From the NCBI RefSeq assembly GCF_028389875.1, contig NC_084673.1, positions 11,879,501 through 11,943,500 on the forward strand: a DNA stretch of 64,000 nt, in the 5' to 3' direction. A program made the position numbers and the translations under genes. Positions within the stretch are counted from its first letter, which is position 1; every line of letters starts with the position of its first letter. Positions 1-12,529 of the stretch are shown one piece after another. The notes beneath the pieces were generated by a model, which worked only from the letters and a program-made list of their open reading frames with translations, had not been told where the DNA came from and searched no databases. The DNA comes from Rhea pennata. Taxonomy: Eukaryota > Chordata > Aves > Rheiformes > Rheidae.

Positions 1-2826
1 CTCTTCTTGGTGTGTCAAGGTACAGCTCGAGCCAAAGAGCACATCTGCAAGCAGTGTCGCCTCCTGCCACCTCCAGCATCCTGGTCCCCCAAGGCGAAGG
101 ACCGGTGTGGGGCTGCCTGGGCTGGTGGGGAGAGCAGGGCGAGGATGTTGGTGTCCCCTCCCCTGCCCTGGGTAGGTTTTCCTGGCTTGGCCAGCTCTAA
201 ACCTGCTCACGCAGGCTTAGTGAGCCGGAAATTCCCTGCTGCTCCAAATGCAAGGAGAATGGCAGGACCTGAGCCTCAGAGGCTGTCTCCTTCTGCTGAC
301 GTGAGGGGGATTGCTTGGCAGTAAATAGAAAAGCCCTAAAGAAAGTTAAAGGAGGAAATCCAGCCATTTAAGCCTTTTATTTTCAAGGATTTTGACAGCT
401 GAATTTTATTTTTGTCTTAATAGCTTAGTCTTCTCGGAGTCTGCTTCTCACACCCCTCCCATCTCTGTGCTCTTTGGGAGCTGCAGCAGTTTCACAGATG
501 ATTAGAAAATGAATGGATCTTCCCTCTTTAGATTTATTATTATTAATATATGCTGATTTCACAGAGAGCAGGACTTGAAAACAATGTGGATGTTTGTTCC
601 TCTAAAGCATTAGAAATGTGAAGGAAAACCCACTGGTCTCCTTGGCTGCAGGCTGTGGAGCTGAAGGCCTGATGTACGTTCCTCCTGTGGGCCCGACACC
701 ACTCTGGGACAGCTCTGGGACTTAATGATCCCTCCCAAATAGGGGGTCCTTGCAAAAATCCTTTTTTCTTGTGGTTTTCTTGTGGCTGTGGTGGGCAGAA
801 GCAGGGTGTGGGTGTCATAGCTGGGCAAGGGTGTAATGGGTGTTTGGGGCAAGAGTGTGTGGGGTGATGCCTGCTGCCACAGGAGTTGGGAGGTTTCCTG
901 AGGGATCCATGGGTGGAAGGAGTGTTGGACCGGGACCGCTGATGCCTGGTTTGGCATCACCCATGCCAGTGCCTAAGGTCCCCTACACACCCCACACATG
1001 AAGACATGGTGAGCCTGGGCAGGGGTTGTGGGGTGGCCTGTGGAGAAGATGTGGGGCAGCCAGGGTCCTGCAAGTCTGGGGACTGCTGTGCCTGCAGATA
1101 GCTCTGTTGCTGCTCTCTGCAAAGCTAGCTTGCGGAGATGGGCTCTCACTTACACGCAGCTGGAAGCAGGAGATTGCCACAGCTAATGCTGGGTTAATTT
1201 CAGTCTCTTTAATTAAAAAGTTTTTAATGAAGGAGAAGGAAAGAGCAGAGCAATGCAGTTAATTACTGGAGATGCTGATCATTGTAGGCACACTCTCTCT
1301 CCCACCCTGCCTGGCCGTGGCGGCTTCCCATGGCCAGATCTGCTGGTCTGTGGGACCAGTGTGGCTGGGGCTGGATGCAGGTCAGGACAACATGAGTAAG
1401 TTAATAGCTTGCTCTTGTTAAGGATACATCCTGCTTCCTTGCTCTGGTGCTTGCTGGCCTGCGCAGAGGTGTGTGAATCCACTAACCTGGCTGAAAACCA
1501 GCCAGCTGTGCGCCCAGCTTTACCCTGGCCACCCCTGGCTCTGGCGGTGCTTGACCCGGGAAGGGCTGAAGCAGCCCTTGCTCCAGCCCCTGGAGCAGGG
1601 AAAAGGCTGTTTGCATCCCCCTGGGCTGTGGGTCTAGCCGCTTGGTCCTGTAGTACTCAGAGAGCCTCTTCTGCTGGAGAGCGGGCCGGGAGGGAGCTGA
1701 GAGGGACCAAAATGCCCTGAGGGCCATCGCCGAAGGTGGCTGTGGGCAGCCCTTGCTGTTGTGGGCTTGCAGCAAGCCTTGCAGGCTGGAAATCAGAGAC
1801 CTAGCTGCTAAAAATAGACCTAGGATGTGATCAAAGCAGGCAGAGCCCCTGCGTGCTCATGCTCGCTCGGCTCCTCCTGTATTTCCCCTTGAGCTTTGAA
1901 GAGCAAACCTCCCCTTCCCAAGGCTGTTTGGGCTGTGCCGGGCAGCAAGGGGGCCTTTTACGTGGAGACTTTAACCTAGAAGCAAAGCGGGACCTTTCTG
2001 GGCATGATGACATCTGAGGAGGGCAGCAGGGAGGACTGAGGGAGCCGTGCGTGCATGCAGCCTGTGCGGGCACTGGGGACCGGTGCAGGGGGGCTGGTGG
2101 GTTTGGGCCCTCTGCAGCCCTCGCCTGTCTCCCCCCACAGAACGTGTTTGCCGTCTGCCTGTATTGCCCCATCTCAGAGCACTTCTCACGGTAAAGCCCT
2201 GGGCCTCCCGTTTCCCCCCCCAAGGGGAAATTGAGGCACGGAGCAGGTATTTTCCTGTGGTAATCTGGAATCTTACCATCCAAGTGTGTGTTTTGTTCTT
2301 AGAAAACCTCACTTTTCCTTGTGTTCAGCACCTGAACACAAAAATAAGCCCCCCCCTTACTCTTTATTTCAGAAAGGGTTTTTTTTTTTTCTTTTTTCCC
2401 TAGTTTTTAGTATATGCTGCACTTTTCTTCTCCCACAGGTGTGCTGATCTGTTGCCCTTTACTCACTGTAAACTGAGCTATTTGATGCTAAACTCTTAGG
2501 TTTGCTCCTAGCACACACAGGAGCTTTCTCCTTTCTTATGTTGCTGAGCTGGAGATCCCATCCATAGTGGCTCTCAGCCTGCCTGGGACCCCATGCCCCC
2601 AGCCCCTCTGGGCTTCCTGGGTCACTCCACTTTCTGGGATAACTCCTCTGGTGTCCGTCTTTCACATTGATTCTCTCTGTGTTTTAACTGCCTTGCAGCA
2701 CTTATGATGTCCTGTGCCAGGTTTTGAAAAGGTGTTTGCTGCCGCTATCTTTCAGCAGTCTGCTGCCTTTTCTTCCTCTATATGAAATCCTAGGCTGCCC
2801 AAGTGATCTGAGGAAAACCAAAAAAG
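1..2826. other. Intergenic/upstream sequence, no gene recognised
   Basis: No open frame here resembles a protein I know, and none is framed by convincing splice sites and continued by a second exon. GC-rich low-complexity stretches and a short T-rich tract near 2380-2400 are visible. Around 2210-2245 a stretch with 'aaattgaggcacgg' resembles an antisense MIR fragment, but only weakly. A polypyrimidine tract followed by CAG just before 2758-2761 could be the acceptor of a 5' exon of the next gene. Confidence 0.5.
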
Positions 2827-3022
2827 ATGTGGCCATTCTGGGGACTGGAACTGAACCGAACCCGCTGTGACCTGCTCTTCACAGAAGCCATCAATCAAAG
2901 CATGCAGGTACCCAACAGGCTGAAGGTAGCAGATGGCTTCAGCCCTGTTGACGAGGAGCCAACGACAGAGGATGTCCCTCCTTCCTTTCGGATGCACATC
3001 CCAGATAGGATTTCTCTTGCAG
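2827..3022 (+). CDS. FATE1: FATE1-like exon 1 (MFF-like N-terminal motifs)
   Basis: The exon encodes residues 1-65 plus one base and ends GCAG|GTAATG. The break falls after 'AG', where MFF continues with NNED, so the exon boundary looks shared with MFF. It holds both VP-x-R-(L/I) motifs, at about residues 28-34 and 58-64. Confidence 0.85.
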
Positions 3023-6000
3023 GTAATGTCTCAGGTTGTCTTTTGGAATGACTAATATTTGATGGGTCTCTGTAACATCCTAGGGAGAAGGATCCCTTTA
3101 TAAAGCCCTCAACAGTTTGCTTTGCAAGAGGAAAGGAAGAAGCAGATGTTGGCTTTCTTCCATGTGATAGGGCAGCATAGTGGGAGAGGATGGCAAGTAT
3201 AACCGACAGAAGGCAGGATGAGTCTTGCTCCCAAAGGTGAAGACCAAGATGTTGTCCTGGAGAAGAGGTGGTTAAGTGAACAGTCATGTTTTAGTGCATG
3301 CCTGAGATAGGGTATCTTTGCAGGTAGAGAGGCAGTAAGGAGACTGAGAATGGGGTGGGGTTGGGATAAGGGTGTGGGAAGAAGAATCTGTTCCTCTACA
3401 TCTCTTACAGTTCCCTGTTGGCCTTTGGTAAACTCCCCACATGGGGAGGTAGAGACTAATGGCCCTTCTCCTTGAAAGACAGCCTCCCCCCCCCAAACCC
3501 TTGATGCTGTTGCTTTCCTGGAGTAGTGCATCCAGTTGCTTCCCTCCATGTCCAGCCCTGCTATCCTGCATCTCACATCCATGGGACGTTCTTTTCTGAT
3601 GTACTTTCTGGTTACTCTAGACACAGGGCTGGCTGTCCTGCATGAGTGGATCTCTCTTCCATCCTGTCCTGTGGGCAAAGGGGCACATTCAAGCTGGTTT
3701 AATTCTTCCCTCTCTCTTCTCTGTAGAGATAATGGATGCTGGTCCGAGGCCCATCCTGCTAGGCCAGCAAAGGAAGGTCCCCTCTATTGTGGTGCACGAA
3801 GCCCCAGACTCCTCCGTTCAGCCCACTGCACTTGGGGAGTTCCCTTTTCTGAATGTAGCCAGCAGATCAAGCTCCCAGAAACGCAAGCGGCCGGTACTGT
3901 ATTGAGAGCAGATGGGATGCCTTGTGGGGCATGGGAGGGGAGCATTCCCTAGGTTTGGTTTTCTCCAGAGATCTGTTATAAGCCCAAGCCTGAATTCATT
4001 TTCTGGAGTGCTACTTCCTACACCCTTACTTAGGAACTTGAATGTAAGGGCAGTGGGATCTTTTTCTGTCCCCATAACCGGTACACACCTGTGTGCTGGA
4101 CTGCTGTACACGGGGACATGGATTGAGTCAGGTCTCCTTCTGCTTTTTTGTGAGCAGGAAATAGGCTGGAGTAGGTGCAGGCAGCAATTCAGTCCCCCAC
4201 AACGCCCACTTAATACTTTTGAAGTCCCTTTTCAACCACTCTTTCTCCTGGATCAGATATAAGACATCTGTTCCATCATTGCAGCATGAAAGAATCTGGT
4301 ATCGAGCTTAAAAGCAGATTTTAACTTTGTGTACATTAATTCAAAGAGAGGCCTCTGACGTGGGCAGGGCTGTTTTGCCTGCCTGGAGCTGCTGATCTGC
4401 CTTCTGAAGTGCTTTTACCTGCCTACGATTCAAGAGCCTTTCCTGGCTGCACTAGTTTATGTCTTTCTCTTCAGAATCCACCTTCTCAGCTGGAGTTTCA
4501 ATTTTCCCTTCCCTGGCACTGCATAGCTCCTGACTTTGGGTGAAACTAGAGAGAACACCTCGATGACTGGCTGAGATTAAGCAGTGCTGCTTGGGGAGGC
4601 ACTGCTGAGGGTGATGGGCCAGGGCTGTCCCAGCGCATGGGGCTGGCTGTGCCAGCTCCAGGACACATGCTGGCAGGTGAACGTGGAGTGCTCGTGTCAC
4701 ACCTGCTGCAGGGACAGGGATGCCTCATCAGCTGGAGGCATGAGACTGGGAAATGACCTGCTGTGCAGCTTATTCCCAGGTTTTAGGTTTGTTTAATGTT
4801 GCCAAGTGAAATGTGAGGAAATAAGCTGTGAAGTAAGGTGCAAAACAAAACAAAACCCCAACCACGAAAGAAAATTTTGATCTGAATAGAGCCCCATATC
4901 AGGCAGCCTCCTCCTTGCTAACCCTCTTCCTGCCCAGAGCATGTTTTCCCACCTTCTCTGGCACTGGCCCTCCAGGCTCGGGGCTCACGTAATGCAGCTG
5001 CCACTGAGTGCTCATTCTGACAGCAACGCCTGCACCGCACATGGTGCACAGGGCTGAGCTGACCTGTGCAGTCTCTGCACTAACGCGGTTGTGTTTAATG
5101 CCAACAGGGCCATCACAGCAGCAGGTGGCGGCGGGAGAGGACTCCAAGTGACTGTGCCCAGCTGGCTTTGCACAGCCCAGGCCAGCGCCACGAGCGGTGA
5201 GCACTAATCCAGAACTGCTTGGGATGGGTAGGGACCAGCATCTCTTGCTGTCTGCATTTTTCTGATGCTCTCTGGCGTTGGTCCCCGAGGTGGGGCGAGG
5301 TAGTGACAGGCAAATCCTACTCCTGGGTGAGGTTAGTTAAGGCAAAAGTGGAGAAATTCTCCCCAGTCAGGAAACTGTCTCTGAATTAATGCCAAAAGAG
5401 CACCATCTTTCCCCTTGTAAGTCACAGTCTGCGTCAGGGTGGCAGGAGAGCTGTCCTCTGCTACCCTTATGGTCTGGTAATCACTCATTGCCACGACTGG
5501 CTTGGGATGAGTCAAGCTAGTGCCTCTGAACCTGTGGGCTGGTGGAGGGATTTTTCCCACCCAGTGAGGTAGAGGTCTGTGTGGATGGCCTCCTCTGCAG
5601 TGTTCCTGGCAAGACTTGGAGCTGTTGTAAGGGTGAAGAACACCACTAAATGTCGACTGTGCGTGTGCTGTATGAGGCTGGGAAATGACAGGCGTGATTC
5701 TGTGTGCACCCCAGGCTGGACACATACCCCCTACCCACTCGTGACACCCCGCTCCCCCTCCTCATGCAGACGGGCAGGATCTACTCTGTGCAGAACATCT
5801 TCCAGACCATGTGCCTCCTGGGCCAGGTGCTCTTCCACCGTGTCCAGAATTCTCTGCGAGACCCAGTGCCATCCAGGTGACTTTGTCTAATCCTGAGCCA
5901 ACTCCATGTCACTCTGCAGGGATCTGCTTTTGCCCTACTAAGGCATGAACCAGGCATGAGCTTTGTAAGTCACAGGGATACACAGCAGAATGATCCTGTG

Positions 6001-9000
6001 TAGCCTGTCCCTCTCTCCATATTCTACTTAACCTGTTCACCAGCTTTGGGTGCTTTGGCTCAGGAGTATCTAGTGAAGTCAGCCTGCATATTCCCTGTTA
6101 ACACAGACAAGCTTGGGTCTCCTGCTTAGCTTAATGCCATTCCTTTGGTTACCCCAAGTGATCTAACACCTCCTATGAGATTCCTGGGATTTCAGCTGCT
6201 CTTCAGTGCTAAGCAAGTGCTACTTTTTCTGCATGCTTTGATGGAGATAAATGTATGAAGGGAATCAAAATCCAGAACAAATGGCCTGATCTGGAGCCTG
6301 TCATGATGACACTGTCTCCTGCAAACTCCTAACACCCTTGGCTATATCTTGGCCAAATTATCTTTTTCAAGAACTGGCTGCACTGAGTTACTTAACCCAT
6401 AGTAAATACCTATAGCCAGGGTCTCCCAGGAGGCAGTATGCCTGTGCAATACATGAATCAGGTAGACAATGACATCAGAGTCTCAGGACATACTGGAACC
6501 ACTCTGTACCACGCTGTTACCTGCACATTTACAGCAAGTTAAAAATGTTCACAGCTGCCTTTGCAGCCCTGACGTGTCTGCACTGCTCTAAGACTGCCGA
6601 GCACTCAGCAGTCCTGGAGGAACGTCTCAATTCTTCTAATTCTCCTTGAGCAAAATCTCCAGACAGAAAGGGAGGAGAGAGGGATATGACACATGTATAT
6701 ACATCATCTATACCATCAGTGGCATGTTGCATCTTCCTTCACCAGCTGGAGTGAAGGTGCAAGCAGCAAAGCTGGGGCCTGTTTGTGGATGATGTAAAAT
6801 GATACCCCTGCTTTTAAACCCATGAGGCTGACTATCTCCAGGTGTAGCTTTTTAAAGAAGTCTAGGCATGCCAACAGATCTGGTTCGTTAGTGGTTGTGT
6901 AAGATCTCTCCTTCCTCCCCTCAGCAGTGCAGGAGGTTTAGGCTATGGTGGTAACTTGCTGAGCTGCTGCAATGTAGCTGGCATCAGTCCTGTGCCTCCG
7001 CCCTAGGTCCTGATCTCGCTTTGAAACCAAGAACATTGGAGTGCCTGTTCTTGACAGTTTGCAGCACTTCAAATGCATAAGTTGTCTCTTTAATGTGTGA
7101 AAACTTTTTACCCCCAATAATAAAGATAAAGAATGACTGACCCAACTTGTTTATCCTGAAATTTTAATAAAGAAAACTCTGGCTTTGCACAGAGACAGGA
7201 ATATTTCCATTACAGTGACCTCTTGAAGGGTATGAATCATCAGAAGGTAATTTCTAGCCTCTAGTATAATGCATGTTCACCTGTATCAACTGGGATTTTT
7301 CAATTAAAAGCTGTGAGATGTGTCCATTTTTAATGGCTTTGTGCTGGGGGAAATAGGATATTGGGTCTGTCGTGAGTTTCATTTTATACTGTAGCTACGT
7401 TATGTAGAGGTGTTAGCTTATGAATGTATTTTCAGACCTTGATACTTGAATCTCTGCACACTGTTCTGGCTTGTCTTCAGCAAGATCAATGTCATGTTGC
7501 AAATGGGAATAAATACCCTCCTCCCTGAGGTCTCCAAGGGAGTGGTGTTAGACCCTTGTTAACTCACATGATGTCAGATGTTTAGCAAGTGTCTGGGATT
7601 TATCGGTGTGCACAGGGGAATTTTGGATTATAAATGAACTGTTGTAAGGCTAGTCCATGATGTTAGGAACAACAGACAGAACGTGGCAATTTTGATTTCT
7701 ACTGTGGATGTACTTTGTTCTGTGGCTACTCCTAAGACATAGTTCTTAGTGCTGTGGGCCCTGTAGCCAGGTTGTATCTCCAAGAGGAGCCTGTTGGCTA
7801 ATCCCAGGAGTGGCTACTTTGTCTCCAGGTACATGCTTGGGTTGCTTGTTTATGTTTCAGGTTGCAAGTAAACTTTGCTATAAGGGCAAAAACTGATATA
7901 TTTTGTGAAGTCAAAGTAAGCTTGTGGAATTTGGAGGTACTGGAGGGTAACAAATCCTTATCTAAGTAAAAATAGGACTCTTTTCTGCTGGTTGATGCAC
8001 CTGCTCAGCTAGTTCCCCCCAGCTGATGCCTGCTCCCACCAGCTGGATGCTCCTCACCTGCTGATGTAAATGAGAATCATCCCTCCATTGCAGCATTGGT
8101 CCTGTGATCTGTATTTGCCTGAGTTGCTCTAATGATGATTTATCCAACCCCCAATGAATTCCTCTGGCCATAGAAAATGGATGTTTGGTAAATATCATGT
8201 TTTCTCTCTGTTGGAACTCTGAAGAAGTATAAGCATGTGCATTTTTTTTAATTCTCTGCTGCATGTATGTTTTGCTGTGATCACTATGGGATGCATGGTG
8301 GAGGGGTCTAAATATGCACAATAAGAGTTAAAAATAAATCATCTGGTGCTGTGCAAGTGCTGTTTCCTGTTCCCAATGCTGTGCCTCGGTGGCATGGCCT
8401 GGCCACTCACACACTACCTGCATGGTTGAGCAGGCTGAGGCCCTGTGCTTGCCTGGGCAGGGCCATGTGTGCAGGAAGGTGGTTGCACCTCTTGAGTAGT
8501 GTTTGCCCATTTGCTCCTCTGTTTTTCTTCCCAGCTCCCAGGAGGCTGGCTCAGCCTTGGAAAGCTCCCTGGAGGAGGTGGGCATGGCTGAGATGGCAGC
8601 AATGAGAAAACAGGTGAGAGAGGAGGGTGAAAGACTGCAGATGCTTTCTGGGAAAGCCACAGGAGGGTAAGTGGGGACATTCCTGGGGTCTGTCACTGTG
8701 TCCTAGCTTGCTGGCTTTGCCAAGCTAGTCCCAGGTGATGCTTCTAATGAAGAAGCAGGGAAAGACCTAGATGTTTATTGACTCTTCAGGCTCCTGCGCT
8801 GAGGGGCTGTAGGGCTACAGGAGACAGCCAGACTCTCCATCTGCTTGCAGTAGTGGGTCCTGATGCTCTTCTGGTGGGAAGATGCTTTTCCTAAAGCATC
8901 TGCTCTTGAGGACCTGAAGGAGATGGCAGCTCCCATCCCTTCATTCTTTGCTATCCTGCATTACTGGGGCTTTGCTAATGCTTGCACTTTGCTGCAGGAC

Positions 9001-9161
9001 TGATAAGGGACCTGCTGCTTTCTTTACAGTTGACGAGGATCTCAGGGAGGCTCCGGGTGCTGGAGGAGCAGTGTAACAGCTGGCGTCAGAAGGAGGCTCT
9101 GGTCTACTCTGTGCTGATCTCTGCCTGCCTCATCAACACATGGCTGTGGCTGAGGAGATGA
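2827..9161 (+). CDS. FATE1: MFF/FATE1-family tail-anchored protein (five coding exons)
   Basis: Coding exons are 2827-3022, 3727-3893, 5770-5876, 8535-8613 and 9030-9161. All junctions are GT-AG, and phases 1, 0, 2, 0 join into 226 codons plus TGA. Residues 15-65 match the N-terminus of mitochondrial fission factor, with two short motifs, MQVPNRLKVA and MHIPDRISLAG. In MFF the equivalent motifs recruit the dynamin DRP1 (known from the family). Residues about 165-205 form a heptad-like helix with RLRVLEEQ. Residues 206-224 are a single membrane anchor ending WLWLRR. The C-terminus is closest to human FATE1 (RLRALEEQ...LWLW), an ER-mitochondria contact protein. The position directly upstream of CNGA2, as on human Xq28, supports FATE1 orthology. 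The ATG at 2827 is chosen because the MFF-like region follows it; a 5' untranslated exon is possible. The middle (exons 2-3) matches nothing I recognise. Drp1 binding is inferred. Confidence 0.85.
3727..3893 (+). CDS. FATE1: FATE1-like exon 2
   Basis: A strong polypyrimidine acceptor (TTCTCTGTAG) precedes the exon, and the donor is CCG|GTACTG. It encodes residues 66-121, beginning EIMDAGPRP and ending SSSQKRKRP. The basic KRKR stretch is at the exon end. I see no match to a known domain. The reading frame is fixed by joining phase 1 from exon 1 and phase 0 into exon 3. Confidence 0.75.
5770..5876 (+). CDS. FATE1: FATE1-like exon 3
   Basis: The acceptor is CCTCATGCAG and the donor CCAG|GTGACT. 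It encodes residues 122-156 plus two bases, TGRIYSVQNIFQTM... to ...LRDPVPS. The hydrophobic/amphipathic helix may correspond to the MFF segment that precedes its coiled coil, but similarity is weak. Confidence 0.7.
8535..8613 (+). CDS. FATE1: FATE1-like exon 4 (start of coiled coil)
   Basis: The acceptor is TTCTTCCCAG and the donor AAACAG|GTGAGA. It encodes residues 157-183, including SSLEEVGMAEMAAMRKQ, which aligns with the human FATE1 segment SLEEFNVLEMEVMRRQ just before its coiled coil. This is the strongest internal evidence for FATE1 rather than MFF. Confidence 0.85.
9030..9161 (+). CDS. FATE1: FATE1-like exon 5 (coiled coil and tail anchor)
   Basis: The acceptor is TTCTTTACAG. The exon encodes residues 184-226 and the stop TGA at 9159-9161. 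RLRVLEEQCNSWRQKE is followed by a 19-residue hydrophobic anchor and the tail WLWLRR, the layout shared by MFF (SWLWFRR) and FATE1 (LWLWMNQ). The Arg-Arg end is MFF-like. Confidence 0.9.
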   Translation: MTRISGRLRVLEEQCNSWRQKEALVYSVLISACLINTWLWLRR

Positions 9162-9247
9162 AGATTTGCTGTAGCCTTACTTTCCCTCCCCAGCCTGGCA
9201 GGGCGGGTGAGAGCAGGGACAGGATCCTTGCTCAAATACTTGTGAAC

Positions 9248-9253
9248 AGTAAA
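9248..9253 (+). terminator. Possible polyadenylation signal of the FATE1-like gene
   Basis: AGTAAA, a common variant of AATAAA, lies about 87 bases after the stop codon and is followed by a T-rich stretch (GCTTTTTTTCC). Position and context fit a short 3' UTR, but the hexamer is not canonical. Confidence 0.4.
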
Positions 9254-12200
9254 GCTATGTGCTTTTTTTCCCCTTAACTTGATCTACTTTTCTCACTCTA
9301 GGCCCTTGATGATTTGTTTCCTTTAGGCCCTGATTACAATGAAGATGGCATCTTTTTTCTCATACTCTAGCATCAGAAGCAGGTGAGATGAAAAGGATGA
9401 ATCCAGACCCTGTGCCAGAGCACCTGGAGATAGGTGTTAGGGAGAGATGGGGAATGACAATGAATATGGCCCAACAGGCCTAGTCCCAGGGCTGAGCTAT
9501 GACTGTAACTGCTCTGTGAACACTAGCAACCATGTTGCCTGTTTGATGGAGTCAATGCTTGCCTGGGAAGACGCTGTGAAGGTCTCGTAAGAAATAGATG
9601 GTAATAGATACAGTAAGTGTCTGTAGTGTGGGAAGCAATGGGATATGCTGTACCCCTTGGGCTGTCTGCCGGAGGAGGTGCAGAACCAAGGCGATGAGTG
9701 TTTGTGGACATCAGATCCTGCTACAGTTTTGGACAGTGGTGGACCTGGCCACCTTCCCAGGATCCCAGCGTCCCGGCTTGGACAACTCAGTTCTGACCCC
9801 CAAAATTCCTCAGCCAATTATTGTAATCTCTTCCTCATCTTTTTTCCCCCAAAGCTTGTACAGAGTACTTGTACATTTTTATACTGCTGATAGATTTCAT
9901 TTTCTTCCTTGAGCAATTGTTCTTAAGTGGATCTAATACTGCCAATTATCCTATGCCAAGATAGCCCCTGCTGTAGGAGGGATGAATCTGGTGGAGTTGG
10001 GAGCTCCCATCCCTCCAGCTGCTGCTGTGCCACCATCTCCTTGGCTCCCATCCTGTTGGATGCAGCTCAGCAAAGGGTTTGCAGATTTTGAGATCCAAAG
10101 TGACTCTAAGAGTGAGGTCTGGGCTTATCCAGGAGCTTGGTATTTCTCAGTGATATTTAAATGAAAAACCTCCCCATGGTGACTTTCTGGATAATAAGAC
10201 CTCGTAACAACATTAATAGCACCAGACAGGCCGTGGAAAATTGCCTACTTGGTCAGCAATATAAATTTATTAGGTTGCCAATGCCAGAGGGTAAGATCAC
10301 TCCCAGAATGGCTGCCAAACTGCAACTTCAGCAGCGGTGCAATAATACAGGTGGGAGGAATTCTTGGCGCAGATACTCTTTAGCTAATGACTAGCCCAAT
10401 TCAACAGCTTTGCTGTATCTTTATTTCCTTGGAATTTAGCCCACTTGGATCTGCAGTGGGCTTTGCCGCTTGGGTACAACATGCCTGGCTGGACATGCTC
10501 AGAGGCAGTCACATTCCCCCCACAACCCTCTCTGTCAGAATGGGTTTGGGTGGAGGTGAACTGAAACTGTTGATACCACCATACCACCATGAAGCCACAA
10601 GCTCTTTAGAGAACTGCATGAAGACAAGGTCACCCTTGGAATGTAAGAGGACAAGGTAGGAGTGGAGGAAAGAGAACTGACACATGGAAAATGGTGTGCC
10701 TGGAGGTCAAGGGATGCTTTGTGCATGTATTCGGTGATGATACTTGAAATTCAAGGCTGCAATGAGGTGACTTCGAGATAGTTTTGGTGGTTTATCCAGA
10801 ACATCTGTAGGCTTGGGGTCAGGTCTTGGCAATGCTTTAAAGGGAACGCTTTGTTCTACCTATGAATAATTATAGCTGGAACTGCAGGACATCCAGATGT
10901 CCCAATTACTTATTTACAGACATGGATACTTAGGTGTTTTATGCCTACAGTTGCATCAACTATCTGTGCCTGTAAATCTGGCAGCCAGACATTTACTAAT
11001 AAATAACTGTCCCACAAGTAATTGCAGGTCTGAACCAGTGGCCCCGTGGCCAATATCTGAGCTGAGGAGAGAGGTGAGATTTATTGTGGATGAGAGCCAA
11101 GATCTTCTGATGGCTGGGCTGGCTCAGAGGGCAGCAGCAGGGTGTACATAAGAGACTGCATGAGTGCCTCTGGGAAGATGATTCCCTGTGGCTCATGGCT
11201 AAGGGATGCAGTTGGAGTTACCATGGGACCTTGCACAAATTCGTATACCAATTCTACCTACAGCTCTTCTGGGGTGACTGGAGTGCAGTTGGCTAGGCTG
11301 ACACTCCAGCTCACTGGGTTTTCTGGAGAGGCAGGAGAGGGAAATAGTCCATTTTGCCATCTCTCCTTCTCTCTTTATACACATGATTTGAAGAGGGAGC
11401 TGCCACATCCTCTGTGAGAGTTGCGCCAGGAAACTGCATTGTTTGGAAAGTGCTTGTTTGGCTGGTTCCTCTTCTCTGAGAACTGAAAATGTGCTCTGGA
11501 AGAAGTGATTTTTTGTTGTTGTTGTTGTTGTTTTTATTTTTTTCCCAAATTGTAGTTCGAGGTGAGAAGGGCTGACCCTTTGGGGACCCAACACCTTCAA
11601 AGTGTGCACTGAAGACACTAGAGGGGAGGTGATCCAATCCTGTATGTGTTCTTGAAGGCTAATTATTGACATGTTAAGAAGGATACAATATGGCTTTTTC
11701 ATAAGGCATGCTTCCTGGTGTAAATCTGGAAACACTGATCCATAAAATATGTATTAGAATAAACTCAGTGTGTCTGGACATCTCTTCCACCAACTGTGGA
11801 GTCGGATCCTGGTATCTCTGTGGATGGGTAAGATTTATTCTCTTCGCAGCAGGACCCTGAGCTGGTGCCATCCATGTATATTTAATTGGATGGTGGCTCC
11901 TGACTTCTCTAGAGCCCCAAATCACTTGGCCTGCTGGTGTAAAACAGGAATGTCGGCTGCTGGAGGAATCTGGAGGAGAGTTTCTGGTTAATGATGATGC
12001 TTCTGTCTGGTTAAGCGCAGCCACCTGCTATGAGGGCTTCAAACCTCTCTATCAGGCCGGCTGCAAGGTGGTTCAGATGCTGCACGAGTCCTGCGCAGGT
12101 GAGTCCCGCAGTATCTCTCGCTGCCCTCTCTCCATGAGGATGCACATGTCCGGAGGGACCGTCTGGCCGCAGGGGGAAGAGTCCCTTCCCCCGGCTCCTG

Positions 12201-12287
12201 GGAAAGCTGTCCCTTGAGAATAATGTTTCCTGGATGCAGCTATAAAGAAGGTACAGAAAGAACCCAAATCTCACAGTGTGCTCACAG

Positions 12288-12325
12288 TACTTTACAGGGA
12301 GGGAAACTGAGGCACAGAAATGGCT
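12288..12325 (-). repeat. MIR-type SINE remnant (antisense)
   Basis: The string TTTACAGGGAGGGAAACTGAGG and what follows matches the reverse complement of the MIR segment 'CCTCAGTTTCCTCATCTGTAAAA'. It is short and old. Confidence 0.45.
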
Positions 12326-12340
12326 GAAAAGAGCACGCGT

Positions 12341-12382
12341 GAGTTGGGCTCCAGGAGCCCTGAGTTGAGCTCCAGGAGTCCT
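12341..12382. repeat. Two-copy 21-bp tandem repeat
   Basis: The unit GAGTTGRGCTCCAGGAGYCCT occurs twice head to tail with two differences. Confidence 0.7.
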
Positions 12383-12529
12383 GAGACCTTCCTACCTGGA
12401 CTAAAATGTAGCCACACCTGGAAATGGAGCTGGTGGCAGCGAGGACCAAACAGCCAGGGGCAAATGTTTTGGGGGTGGAAAAAGGGCAAGCCAGAGGGAT
12501 CTCGACCTTCCACGTTTATGAGTAACAGC

